A stretch of DNA of 64,000 nucleotides from Paenarthrobacter sp. PH39-S1. GTDB lineage: Bacteria; Actinomycetota; Actinomycetes; Actinomycetales; Micrococcaceae. The position numbers were made by a program, and so were the translations under genes. Location of the stretch: the NCBI RefSeq assembly GCF_030063245.1, contig NZ_JASISR010000001.1, positions 160,178 through 224,177 on the forward strand, read 5' to 3'. The notes below the pieces were generated by a model that did no database searches, had not been told where the DNA came from, and was given only the letters and a program-made list of their open reading frames with translations. This document shows, in pieces, positions 10,571 through 18,641 of this stretch (the first letter of the stretch is position 1; every line of letters starts with the position of its first letter).

Positions 10571-10882
10571 GGTGAATCTCTCCTTGGGTCACCCCACTTT
10601 AGCGAAAACTGAGGGTGATATCCGGCCGGTTTCCCTGTCCCGAAAGATTAGGCTGGCCTCAAATCCGCGTAGGCCCGGACGGCCAACGCGGCCGCCGCCG
10701 GGACTTGTTTTCCCGAGAGTATCTGCGGCGAAACCTTTGTTGTCTCGTAAGCTAAAGTGTGATTATTTACAGCCGCTTCCAGCCATGGTGGCCGGATAGA
10801 CCACGGTGGCCGGACAAACGACGGTCGCCAGACAAACTACCCTTTGTTGACCGCAGACACGACTCCGCATGGAAGGTGGGTA
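10571..10882. other. 312-bp divergent intergenic region with promoter-like elements and short tandem repeats
   Basis: Separates the VIT-family gene from the XRE-cupin regulator. On the plus strand TTGTCT (10740-10745) and TATTTA (10764-10769) are 18 bases apart and could form the regulator promoter. Three 18-bp tandem repeats follow at 10783-10836. A further TTGACC is at 10848-10853. No ORF with coding character was seen here. Confidence 0.5.
10783..10836. repeat. three tandem 18-bp imperfect repeats upstream of the XRE-cupin gene
   Basis: Copies at 10783-10800, 10801-10818 and 10819-10836 follow the pattern CCACGGTGGCCGGACAAA with a few changes each. They are exactly in register and lie in the predicted 5' leader or promoter of the regulator. 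Candidate operator array, or slippage product; no binding evidence. Confidence 0.7.
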
Positions 10883-11461
10883 ATGAAAGCACTGCCGGTA
10901 GAGCCCAGCGCCATTCCCGTGGCTATCGGGTCACGGATCCGCGCCGCCCGCCAGGGCCAGCGGCTGACCATCGAACACGTAGCTCACGCGACCGGGCTGA
11001 CCAAGGGATTCCTCAGCCGGGTGGAGCGGGACCTGACCTCTCCCAGTGTTGCCTCACTGGTGACGCTGTGTCAGGTCCTGTCCGTCTCGATCGGTGATCT
11101 GTTCGCCGTTCCGGAGACGCACCTGGTCCGGCGCGACGAGGGCCCGCGGATCTCGCTTGGCGGTGAAGGAATCGTGGAGCGTTTGCTGACGGCGCGCTCC
11201 GAACGGAGGGTGCAGGTCCTGCAGACGGAGATCGAACCGCATGGCCGCGGCGAGTCCGAGCTGTACGCCGTCGACTGCGATGTGGACGTGCTGCACATAG
11301 TCCGCGGCAGGCTCACCCTGATCATGACCAACGCCAGCTATGACCTCGAAGCCGGGGACACCTTGTCCTTTCCAGGCCGCGAGCCGCACAGCTGGATCAA
11401 CCACACCGGGCTGCCGGTAACCGCCCTCTTCATCCTCGTCCCGGCCGCCTCCGGCAAGTGA
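10883..11461 (+). CDS. XRE family transcriptional regulator with C-terminal cupin domain
   Basis: 192 residues from the ATG at 10883 (AAGGTGGG upstream); an in-frame ATG at 10844 is possible but lacks a ribosome site. HTH_3 domain at residues about 15-75 (IRAARQGQRLTIEHVAHATG, FLSRVERDLTSPSVASL) and a cupin_2 beta-barrel at about 110-185 (ESELYAVDCDVDVLHIVRG, EAGDTLSFPGREPHSWIN). Such proteins usually control nearby amine, polyamine or amino-acid catabolic genes, sensing a small molecule with the cupin. The gene stops one base before a 66-bp palindrome and lies upstream of the permease remnant and speB operon, its likely target. Confidence 0.9.
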   Translation: MKALPVEPSAIPVAIGSRIRAARQGQRLTIEHVAHATGLTKGFLSRVERDLTSPSVASLVTLCQVLSVSIGDLFAVPETHLVRRDEGPRISLGGEGIVERLLTARSERRVQVLQTEIEPHGRGESELYAVDCDVDVLHIVRGRLTLIMTNASYDLEAGDTLSFPGREPHSWINHTGLPVTALFILVPAASGK

Positions 11462-11527
11462 CCCAACCAGGTCGCACTTGCGGCACTCAAAACGTCCTTT
11501 GAGTGCCGCAAGTGCGACCTAGTTGGG
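11462..11527. terminator. long palindrome (family member A), likely bidirectional terminator
   Basis: 30-bp arms at 11462-11491 and 11498-11527 with one mismatch and a six-base loop. Arms run from CCCAAC to GCACTCAAA. It directly follows the stop codon of the XRE-cupin gene and faces the 3' end of the permease remnant. Shares outer and inner modules with 17210-17275 and 44667-44734. Confidence 0.8.
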
Positions 11528-11561
11528 CGCGCCGGGTGACGGTGGGTCAGCCCACGTGGAC

Positions 11562-11880
11562 TCAGGGCCGTTTGGTCAGGTCGGGTTCGGCCTCGCGCAG
11601 GACCTCCCGGGTGACCGGGGCAAAAACGGCGCCCAGCAGCGCAACCAGGACCAGGGTAATCACCACGTTCTGACCGTGCAGGAAGCCGGGCGCGAAGGGG
11701 TTCTCGATCAGGTGTGCGGTGGCATCTGCCGCGGAAAGGGTGATCGTGATCATGAATCCGTCGCGGCAAACCCGAGCAGCGCGAGCACAAAAATCTTTCC
11801 CCACCAGCGTGGCAGCAAATGCTCCAGCATCGCGATCGACCCCTCGCCGCGTGGGCTTTCCTGGGCCAGGCACATGACCC
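11562..11880 (-). pseudogene. remnant of an APC-superfamily amino acid/polyamine permease (frameshifted, both ends truncated)
   Basis: On the minus strand one frame reads [21 protein letters not shown] then stops, while the next frame continues with [19 protein letters not shown] and a hydrophobic helix ([16 protein letters not shown]). Joined by a one-base shift at about 11751-11762 these form a continuous stretch typical of large (roughly 650-residue) APC-type permeases, where the sequence is FAATD followed by a hydrophobic [14 protein letters not shown] segment. The rest of the protein is missing on both sides. It probably was the transporter of the adjacent XRE-cupin/speB locus. Family assignment is from recall of the motif. 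Confidence 0.6.
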
Positions 11881-11973
11881 GCCACCATCGCGCCGGTAGG
11901 CGCCGCCTGGGCTGGGAGGCGTGCCCCGCCGACGACGGCCGACACGGCAGGCGGGATAGAAAGGCCCAAAAAA

Positions 11974-12034
11974 TTGTCTACGAGAGAACATTTGGTTCAC
12001 ATAAGACAACCTGCGTTGTAGCATGGTGGCAACG
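11974..12034 (+). promoter_or_regulatory. possible operator/promoter region of the speB operon
   Basis: Two inverted repeats in the region 42-102 bases upstream of speB: TTGTCT-N24-AGACAA and CGTTG-N11-CAACG. TTGTCT also occurs in the promoter-like element of the XRE-cupin gene (10740-10745), so the same regulator could bind both. Weak, inference only. Confidence 0.3.
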
Positions 12035-12075
12035 TCAGCGTCGGATTACTTGAAGATTTCGAAGGTGAGGCCCCC

Positions 12076-13206
12076 ATGAAAGAACTGCGCATTGAAGCCA
12101 ATGGCAACATTGGCCCGATCGATTCCGCCCGCATTCCGCGGTATGCCGGAGCGGCCACGTACGCTCGGCTTCCTCGACTGGACCAGGTCGCGGCGGCTGT
12201 CGTCGCCGTCGTGGGGGTTCCTTTTGACGCGGGCGTGTCCTACCGTCCCGGGGCGCGCTTCGGAGCCAACCATGTGCGGGAAGCGTCCAGGCTGCTGCGG
12301 CCGTACAACCCCGCCATGGACGTCTCCCCGTTCGAAAACATCCAGGTGGCCGACGCCGGGGACATGGCGGTGAACCCATTCAATATTCATGAGGCCATCG
12401 AAACCATCCAGCAGAACGCCCTGGACCTGACGGCCGACGGGGCCAAGCTGCTGACGCTCGGCGGTGACCACACGATCGCGCTGCCGCTGCTGCGCGCCGC
12501 CGCCGAACGCGCCGGCGAACCGGTGGCCCTGCTGCACTTCGATGCGCACCTTGATACCTGGGACTCCTACTTCGGGGCGGAATACACCCACGGCACGCCC
12601 TTCCGCCGCGCAGTCGAGGAAGGCCTGCTCGATACCGAGGCAATCAGCCATATCGGGACACGTGGCCCGCTGTATGGCAAAAAGGATCTCGACGACGACC
12701 ACCGGTTCGGCTTCGGCATTGTCACCAGCGCCGACGTTTACTACCAGGGTGTGCTGGAAACCGTGGCCAAGATCCGGGAGCGCATCGGCAAACGGCCGCT
12801 GTACATCTCCGTTGACATCGACGTGCTGGATCCCGCCCACGCTCCGGGCACCGGGACGCCCGAGGCCGGCGGCATCAGCAGCCGGGAGCTGCTGGAGATC
12901 ATCCGCGGCTTCCGTGGCATGAACCTGATCGGCGCGGACATTGTGGAAGTGGCCCCGGCCTATGATCACGCGGAAATCACCGGCATCGCCGCCAGTCACG
13001 TAGCCTTCGAGCTGGTGACCCTGATGGCGGACCATGCCGTGCCCGGGGACCGCTTCGGAGCGCCGGGCGGATATGCCGCCCAGGCCCTCGGCCAACGGTC
13101 CCGCCGGCCGGCGGGATTCTTCGCCTCTCCGCCGGACGGGACCGACGAGACGGCAGAGAGCGCCGAAACCGTGAAGAGTGCCGGGACCGCGGGGGCAGTC
13201 AAATGA
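12076..13206 (+). CDS. speB: ureohydrolase, agmatinase/guanidinobutyrase type
   Basis: 376 residues, arginase/agmatinase superfamily. The binuclear manganese motifs are intact: [22 protein letters not shown] and [19 protein letters not shown]. Such enzymes hydrolyse a guanidino group to urea; agmatine, 4-guanidinobutyrate and 3-guanidinopropionate users cannot be told apart by eye. A low-complexity tail (about 350-376, rich in E, T and A) is atypical. GAAGGTGAGG precedes the ATG. Its stop overlaps the start of a ThDP enzyme; that pairing favours a guanidino-acid route over plain agmatine breakdown, but this is inference. The gene symbol denotes family only. Confidence 0.85.
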   Translation: MKELRIEANGNIGPIDSARIPRYAGAATYARLPRLDQVAAAVVAVVGVPFDAGVSYRPGARFGANHVREASRLLRPYNPAMDVSPFENIQVADAGDMAVNPFNIHEAIETIQQNALDLTADGAKLLTLGGDHTIALPLLRAAAERAGEPVALLHFDAHLDTWDSYFGAEYTHGTPFRRAVEEGLLDTEAISHIGTRGPLYGKKDLDDDHRFGFGIVTSADVYYQGVLETVAKIRERIGKRPLYISVDIDVLDPAHAPGTGTPEAGGISSRELLEIIRGFRGMNLIGADIVEVAPAYDHAEITGIAASHVAFELVTLMADHAVPGDRFGAPGGYAAQALGQRSRRPAGFFASPPDGTDETAESAETVKSAGTAGAVK

Positions 13207-14897
13207 TCGACGTCGATCCGGCCGCCACCAGTCAGGAAAAGAGTGCCGATATCCGTAACGGCGGGGACCTCGTCGTCGAAACGCTCAGTGCACTCGGGGC
13301 CGGCACGGTCTTCGGCATTCCCGGTCAGCATGCGCTGGGATTGTTCGATGCGCTGAGCCGGTCGTCGCTGCATTTCGTCTCGTCCCGGGTGGAAAACAAT
13401 GCCGCATTTGCCGCCGACGGCTATTCGCGGGCAACCGGTGAGGTTGGCGTGCTGTTCCTCTCCACCGGTCCTGGCGCGCTGACCGCGCTGGCCGGTCTGC
13501 AGGAGGCTAATGCCACCGGCGTGCCCATGATCGTCATCGTGAGCCAGATCCCGCTGGAGGGACTGGGCGCCCGGCGCAAAGGGATGCTGCACCAACTCGA
13601 CGATCAGAAGGCCTCGGCCGCGAACGTCACCAAGAGCCAGCGGTTGATCCAGCACGCCTCCGGCATTCCCTCCGCCATCCAGGATGCCTGGACCGAGGCG
13701 GTGTCTTCGCCGCAGGGGCCGGTGTGGATTGAAATCCCGCAGAATGTGCTGCTGGATCCGATCTTCGTGCCGGCCGTCGAGGACGCTCTCGCCGAGCCGT
13801 TCGACAACCCGCCCCGAGTGGAGCTGGTCCGCGAAGCCGTCAGCTGGCTCTCCGCCGCCGAGCGCCCGGCCATCGTGGCCGGCGGCGGCGTGCGCCGCGG
13901 GAACGCCACGGCCCAACTGCTCTCCATTGCCGAAAAGCTCAACGCGCCCGTGGTCTGCACCCCCGGCGGCAACGGCGCGTTCCCCTGGCGCCATGGGCTA
14001 TCGCTGCAGTCCTGGGTGGAGGACCGCTACGTCACCGAGGTCCTGGAAGACGCAGACGTCCTGGTGGTCATCGGATCGTCCCTGGGTGAGGTGTCCAGTA
14101 ACTACTTCACAATGGAGCCGCGCGGGCGCATCATCCAGATCGACGCCGAGCCACGGGTGCTGGAATCCAACCGGCCCGCGCTGGGCATCAGGGCGGATGC
14201 CGGTCAGGCCCTGAAGGCTTTGGATGAAGCCCTCACCGAGGCGCAGGGTGAACGCGCCGACTGGCACGGGCAGTCTCCCCAGTCGCTGGTCGAGGAGACG
14301 CTCGCGAAGGTGCAGGCGAGGCTTGACGAGCAGGATCTGCGGCTGGAACGGAAGTTCATGGCGGATATTCGTTCCGCCGTCCCGGCTGGAATGCAGACCT
14401 TCTGGGATATGACCATTGCCGCCTATTGGGGCTGGAGCTGTTGGGACGCCCGCAGCGGGCAGTTCCATTCCGCCCAAGGTGCGGGCGGGTTGGGCTATGG
14501 TTTCCCGGCAGCGATCGGCGGCTCGCTCGGCCTGCAGTTCCACGCGCGTCCGGACCGGGTGCTCGCGGTCTCCGGCGACGGTTCGGCGATGTATTCCATT
14601 GCGGAACTTGCCACCGCCCGTCAGCATAACGCCCCTGTCACGTGGCTGATTGTCGACGACGGCGGCTACGGCATCTTGCGTGAATACATGGTCGACGCCT
14701 TCGGTAAGGCCACCCACACCGAGCTTGCCGGTCCGGACTTCGTCAAGCTCGCCGAATCGTTCGGCGTGCCGGCCCAACGGGTGGCGCCGGAGGATGTCGG
14801 GGACGCGCTGCGGGCGGGCTTTACCGCCGACGGACCCAACGTCGTCGTTGTCAACACGCTCCTGAAAATGTTTGGCCCCACTCACCTCGGAATTTAG
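13203..14897 (+). CDS. thiamine-diphosphate-dependent enzyme (2-oxo acid decarboxylase/acetolactate synthase-like)
   Basis: 564 residues with three ThDP-enzyme domains: N-terminal pyrimidine-binding domain ([17 protein letters not shown], catalytic-type Glu in [19 protein letters not shown]), central domain (about 200-335), and C-terminal diphosphate-binding domain with [15 protein letters not shown] followed by DDGGYG. Four-base overlap with the ureohydrolase gene. The regional pattern [10 protein letters not shown] resembles AruI, the 5-guanidino-2-oxopentanoate decarboxylase of the arginine transaminase route, where a guanidinobutyrase follows two steps later. That would fit the neighbour, but no transaminase or aldehyde dehydrogenase is nearby, so the substrate stays open. 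Confidence 0.8.
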   Translation: MIDVDPAATSQEKSADIRNGGDLVVETLSALGAGTVFGIPGQHALGLFDALSRSSLHFVSSRVENNAAFAADGYSRATGEVGVLFLSTGPGALTALAGLQEANATGVPMIVIVSQIPLEGLGARRKGMLHQLDDQKASAANVTKSQRLIQHASGIPSAIQDAWTEAVSSPQGPVWIEIPQNVLLDPIFVPAVEDALAEPFDNPPRVELVREAVSWLSAAERPAIVAGGGVRRGNATAQLLSIAEKLNAPVVCTPGGNGAFPWRHGLSLQSWVEDRYVTEVLEDADVLVVIGSSLGEVSSNYFTMEPRGRIIQIDAEPRVLESNRPALGIRADAGQALKALDEALTEAQGERADWHGQSPQSLVEETLAKVQARLDEQDLRLERKFMADIRSAVPAGMQTFWDMTIAAYWGWSCWDARSGQFHSAQGAGGLGYGFPAAIGGSLGLQFHARPDRVLAVSGDGSAMYSIAELATARQHNAPVTWLIVDDGGYGILREYMVDAFGKATHTELAGPDFVKLAESFGVPAQRVAPEDVGDALRAGFTADGPNVVVVNTLLKMFGPTHLGI

Positions 14898-14905
14898 CGG
14901 ACATC

Positions 14906-17161
14906 ATGCGGATCGACGAACGTGTGCTCCGCGTGGCCGAGCTGGGACCGCTGAGTCCGTTGCCACCGGTGGAGGCGCTGCCGGCTCCTCCATACGAGGT
15001 TGGCGCGGACATTCCGGCAGAACTCGTCACCGGCGCGGCCTACGGCGGTGTGCCGAACATGTACCCATACCTGAGCCAGGACGGGTACAGCCGGACCACC
15101 GCGGAACATAAGGTACGCGCCGTCGTGCTGGAAAACACCCGGCTGCGGGCCGTATTCCTGCCGTCGCTGGGCGGCCGGCTCTGGGAACTATATGACAAGG
15201 TCCAGGACAAGGCGCTGGTCCATACTCAACAGAGCGTCCAGTTCGCCAATCTCGCGCTGCGCAATGCCTGGTTTGCCGGTGGGATCGAATTCAATATCGG
15301 CACCCGCGGGCACTCGCCCACCACCTGCAGCCCGCTGCATGCCGCCCTGGTGCATACACCGGAGGGCATGGATGTGCTGCGGATGTGGGAGTTCGACCGG
15401 CTCAGGGAGGTGGTTTTCCAGCTTGATGCCTGGTTGCCGGAAGACTCGGCCGTGCTGTTCGTGGCGGTGCGGATCCGCAACCCCAATCCGCACGAGGTGC
15501 CGATGTACTGGTGGAGCAATGCCGCGGTCCCGCAGCGGGAGAAAACCAGAGTCATCGCCCCGGCGGCCCGGGCCTTCAAGGCGGACTATCGCGGCGGAAT
15601 TAGGACCGTCAGACCGCAGGAAGACGAGGGCACGGACGCCACGTGGCCGGTGCGGAACCGGCGGGCGGCGGACTTCTTTTTCGATCTCGCTCCGGAGCAG
15701 CGGCCCTGGATCGTCAGCGCGGACGACGACGGCGACGGGCTCGCGATGCTGTCCAGCGCTGCGCTGCGCGGCCGGAAACTCTTTGTCTGGGGCGAGAGCC
15801 CGGGCGGACACCGCTGGCAGGAATGGTTGTCTCCGGGCGGGGGCCGATATGCCGAAATCCAGGCCGGCCTGGCGCAGACGCAGTTTGAGCATCTGGCCAT
15901 GCCTGCGGGAGCCAGCTGGCAGTGGGTGGAGGCCTATGGGAACCCCCGGCTGGCTGCCGGTCCGGCGCACAGCACAGACTGGGCCGAAGCGGTCCAGCAT
16001 GCCCAGGGCCGGGTAGACCAGCTGGTTAGCAGCGCGGCACTGGGGCAGGCGCTCGCGGACGCCCGCCGCTGGGCCGACCTCTCGCCGGCGCAGCCGGTAC
16101 TGACCGGCAGTGGCTGGGGAGCGTTGGAAGCGCAGCGCCGGAACGGTGGACAGCCGGTCCCCGAGGGCGCACCGGCGGAGCAGTCGGGGACGGAGGCAGG
16201 GTACGGATGGGTGGAGCCGGTTGCCGGACCGGAGACGGCGTGGGAGATAAAGCTGGGGACCGTGCCGGAGGCTGCTCAGGGGACCGGACAATCGGCTTCG
16301 GTTTCGGCCCCGGGGGCTGGACATGAAGCCGGGCCCGGGGGCCGGCGGCTGCCATGGATCGACGATTCCGGAACGCCCTTCCCGCCAACCAGCATGGACG
16401 AGGAGCAACGACCCTGGCGCGAACTGCTGGAAACCGGCAGCTTCTTCGGCGCGGAGAGCTTTGTCGTCGGCCCCGACTGGGAAGCGCGGCTCAGAGGCGT
16501 TCTCTCGGCTGCCCCGCAGGCTGCGCCGCCAGCCACCCCGGCGGCCACCCCGGCCGCTGCCGGGTTGCCTCCTCTGTCAGGTGGCGGAGAGGCAGATCCG
16601 GCGGCGCGGAAGGCGGCCTTCCAGCTGGCCAGCATGCTGCATGCCCGGCAGGACCATGCCGCGGCGCGTCCGCTATATGTGCAGGCGATCACCGGATCGG
16701 CGGCCGGGCAGCAGCCGCCAGACGCGGCTTCCGCGGCGCCTGCTCCCGGTCTTGATTCCGCAACCCTGGCCCTGGCCCACCGTGGTCTGGGGCTGGCGCT
16801 CGTGGCGCTGGGGGATGCGGCTGCAGGGCTTGAGCAGCTGCGCATGGCCTGCGCGGCCAGCAGGGCAAGCAGGCCGCTGCTGGCCGAAGCGATGTCGGTC
16901 CATCTGCACCACGGCATGCCCGTCGATGCCCTTGAACTCGTGCGGAGCGCCCCACCGGAGCTCACAGGAAACGCGCGGATTGGATTTCTCACCGCCCTTG
17001 CCCACGCCCGCGCGGGGAATCCAGCGAAGGCGGCCGCCCTGCTGCGGGCAGGCCTGGAGGTCCCCGATCTGCGGGAGGGGGAGAATTCCATCACCGACCT
17101 CTGGCTGGAGGTTTGCCCCAACGAGCCGGTGCCGGCCCGCTACCAGTTCTCCATGGGCTAA
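14906..17161 (+). CDS. DUF5107 domain protein with C-terminal TPR-like region
   Basis: 751 residues. Residues about 30-370 form a DUF5107 domain, related to the galactose-mutarotase/glycoside-hydrolase beta-sandwich: RLRAVFLPSLGGRLWELYD, WFAGGIEFNIGTRGHSP and PMYWWSNAAVPQ are recognisable. A long Pro/Ala/Gly-rich linker (about 410-565) leads to alpha-helical TPR-like repeats (about 570-740). Members are often over 1000 residues, so this one is short. No signal peptide. Eight bases after the ThDP gene, hence probably co-transcribed, though a carbohydrate-type protein in a guanidino locus is unexpected. Function unknown. Ends at the palindrome 17210-17275. Confidence 0.8.
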   Translation: MRIDERVLRVAELGPLSPLPPVEALPAPPYEVGADIPAELVTGAAYGGVPNMYPYLSQDGYSRTTAEHKVRAVVLENTRLRAVFLPSLGGRLWELYDKVQDKALVHTQQSVQFANLALRNAWFAGGIEFNIGTRGHSPTTCSPLHAALVHTPEGMDVLRMWEFDRLREVVFQLDAWLPEDSAVLFVAVRIRNPNPHEVPMYWWSNAAVPQREKTRVIAPAARAFKADYRGGIRTVRPQEDEGTDATWPVRNRRAADFFFDLAPEQRPWIVSADDDGDGLAMLSSAALRGRKLFVWGESPGGHRWQEWLSPGGGRYAEIQAGLAQTQFEHLAMPAGASWQWVEAYGNPRLAAGPAHSTDWAEAVQHAQGRVDQLVSSAALGQALADARRWADLSPAQPVLTGSGWGALEAQRRNGGQPVPEGAPAEQSGTEAGYGWVEPVAGPETAWEIKLGTVPEAAQGTGQSASVSAPGAGHEAGPGGRRLPWIDDSGTPFPPTSMDEEQRPWRELLETGSFFGAESFVVGPDWEARLRGVLSAAPQAAPPATPAATPAAAGLPPLSGGGEADPAARKAAFQLASMLHARQDHAAARPLYVQAITGSAAGQQPPDAASAAPAPGLDSATLALAHRGLGLALVALGDAAAGLEQLRMACAASRASRPLLAEAMSVHLHHGMPVDALELVRSAPPELTGNARIGFLTALAHARAGNPAKAAALLRAGLEVPDLREGENSITDLWLEVCPNEPVPARYQFSMG

Positions 17162-17209
17162 GGCCGCTGCCTGGCCACCGGCGTCGGGGTATCGGGCGCC
17201 CCAATCTCA

Positions 17210-17275
17210 CCCAACTAGGTAGCAGATATCGCACTCAAATCGTCTCTTGAGTGCGATATCTGCTACCTAGTTGGG
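17210..17275. terminator. long perfect palindrome (family member B), likely bidirectional terminator
   Basis: Perfect 29-bp arms, 17210-17238 and 17247-17275, around an eight-base loop. Lies between the convergent DUF5107 and vsr genes; its right arm contains the TAG stop of vsr (17267-17269). Same outer CCCAACTAGGT and inner GCACTCAA modules as member A. Confidence 0.85.
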
Positions 17276-17749
17276 ATGAGGGGGCGGCTGGAATGGGCGG
17301 GGCGGCACCTTGGGGTCGGATCCGAGGAAGCCGATCAGCCGGGATTCCAGCATGGATGCGTCCTTAAGCTCGCATTCCCACACCACCAGCACCTGCCAGC
17401 CCTGAGCTCTCAAGGAAATCAGCTGGCGGGCGTCGCGTTCCACCGTCCGGCGGCGCTTGTCCGCCCAAAATTCGGCGTTGTTCTGCGGCGCATGCTGGCC
17501 GGCGGCGCAACTGTGCGTGTGCCAGAAACAACCGTTGACGAAAATGACCTTCCGGCGTCCGGCAAACACCAGATCCGGACGTCCCGGCAGCCGCTCGGAC
17601 CGATAACGGCCGTGCAGCCGGTAGCGGAACCCGGCCCCGTGCAGCATCCGGCGCACCAGCAGTTCAGGTTTGGTGTCTTTACCCCTGATTCGGGACATAT
17701 TCGCGCTGCGCTGCGCGGGACTGATGCGTTCGGCCACGATAATCGTCAC
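17267..17749 (-). CDS. vsr: very short patch repair (Vsr-type) endonuclease
   Basis: 160 residues from a GTG start; an internal ATG at residue 18 (MSRIRGKDTKPELLVRR) is a possible alternative. Family motifs are intact: KPELLVRRMLH with the N-terminal acidic residue, LPGRPDLVF with the catalytic Asp59, VIFVNGCFWHTHSC with zinc and catalytic residues, and VVWECEL. Vsr nicks beside T:G mismatches that arise by deamination of 5-methylcytosine and normally accompanies a cytosine methyltransferase; none is in the window. The last codons and the TAG stop lie inside palindrome B. Confidence 0.88.
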   Translation of the reverse strand: MTIIVAERISPAQRSANMSRIRGKDTKPELLVRRMLHGAGFRYRLHGRYRSERLPGRPDLVFAGRRKVIFVNGCFWHTHSCAAGQHAPQNNAEFWADKRRRTVERDARQLISLRAQGWQVLVVWECELKDASMLESRLIGFLGSDPKVPPRPFQPPPHPN

Positions 17750-17969
17750 CGGCTCGTGGGAGTATTACGGCTGGCATGTTGCACCTTTCGACGCTACAAC
17801 AATGCCGGCGCTGCCGCTGCCGCTGACGCCAGCATCTTTGCCGCTGGTGACCGCCGGCATCGGTTCGGGTACTGCGTCGTGCCTCGGGGCAGGAATAAGA
17901 CGCGGGCAGCACCGGTTGAGCAAGGTAGATGCAAACGCATAGGTTTGCCGCTACCAAAGGAACAGCGCA

Positions 17970-18626
17970 ATGCAACGTAGGATCGTCGTCATCTCGGCCG
18001 GTTTATCGGTGCCGTCATCGAGCCGGATGCTCTCCGATCAGCTGGCGCGGGCCACGTTGGCCCAGTTGGCGGACCGCGGCATCGCGGCGGAGACCGTCGT
18101 CGTCGAACTTCGTGACCTCGCCGCCGACATCGCACATAACCTAGTTGCCGGGTTCGCGCCGGCCCCGTTGGCCGCGGCGATAGCCCGGGTGACCGATGCC
18201 GACGCGCTGATCGCGGTCACACCGGTGTTCAGCGCTTCCTACAGCGGGTTGTTTAAATCGTTCTTCGATCTGCTGGATCCGAAGTCTCTGGAAGCAATGC
18301 CGGTCATCATCGGCGCCACCGGCGGCAGCACGCGTCATTCGTTGGTGCTGGATTTCGCCGTGCGCCCGCTTTTCAACTACTTCCGGGCGCGGACCGTGCC
18401 TACTGGGGTCTTCGCGGCTCCGGAAGACTGGGGATCAGGCGACTCGACGGTGGGTGGTTTGGACCTCCGCGTGGCCCAGGCGGCCGGCGAGCTGGCCGGC
18501 ATGATCGTTCCGGTATCCGCCGGCCTCACGGAGCAGGGGCGGCAGGATAAACGGGCCCGGCATGAAGCGAAGCTGACCCGGTCGCTGCCGTTCGAGCGGC
18601 TCCTGGCGCAGATTTCCCCACGGTAG
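17970..18626 (+). CDS. NADPH-dependent FMN reductase (CE1759-like)
   Basis: 218-residue flavodoxin-like protein. The N-terminal phosphate loop SAGLSVPSSSRML and the TPVFSASYSGLFKSFFDLL segment are typical of NAD(P)H:FMN reductases, and GATGGSTRHSLVLDFAVRPLF fits the subfamily usually paired with a luciferase-like monooxygenase. No such partner is adjacent here. AAAGGAACAGCGCA precedes the ATG. Cytoplasmic; supplies reduced FMN or protects against quinones, the exact role being unknown. The 220 bases upstream (17750-17969) show no other gene. Confidence 0.85.
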   Translation: MQRRIVVISAGLSVPSSSRMLSDQLARATLAQLADRGIAAETVVVELRDLAADIAHNLVAGFAPAPLAAAIARVTDADALIAVTPVFSASYSGLFKSFFDLLDPKSLEAMPVIIGATGGSTRHSLVLDFAVRPLFNYFRARTVPTGVFAAPEDWGSGDSTVGGLDLRVAQAAGELAGMIVPVSAGLTEQGRQDKRARHEAKLTRSLPFERLLAQISPR

Positions 18627-18641
18627 TGGCCGCCGTCGGGC

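Larger units (their letters stand above)
11528..12075. other. 548-bp region: permease remnant plus speB promoter region
   Basis: Contains the decayed APC-type permease on the minus strand (11562 to about 11880) and, nearest speB, AT-richer DNA with two inverted repeats: TTGTCT (11974-11979) with AGACAA (12004-12009), and CGTTG (12014-12018) with CAACG (12030-12034). No intact gene was found. Confidence 0.6.
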
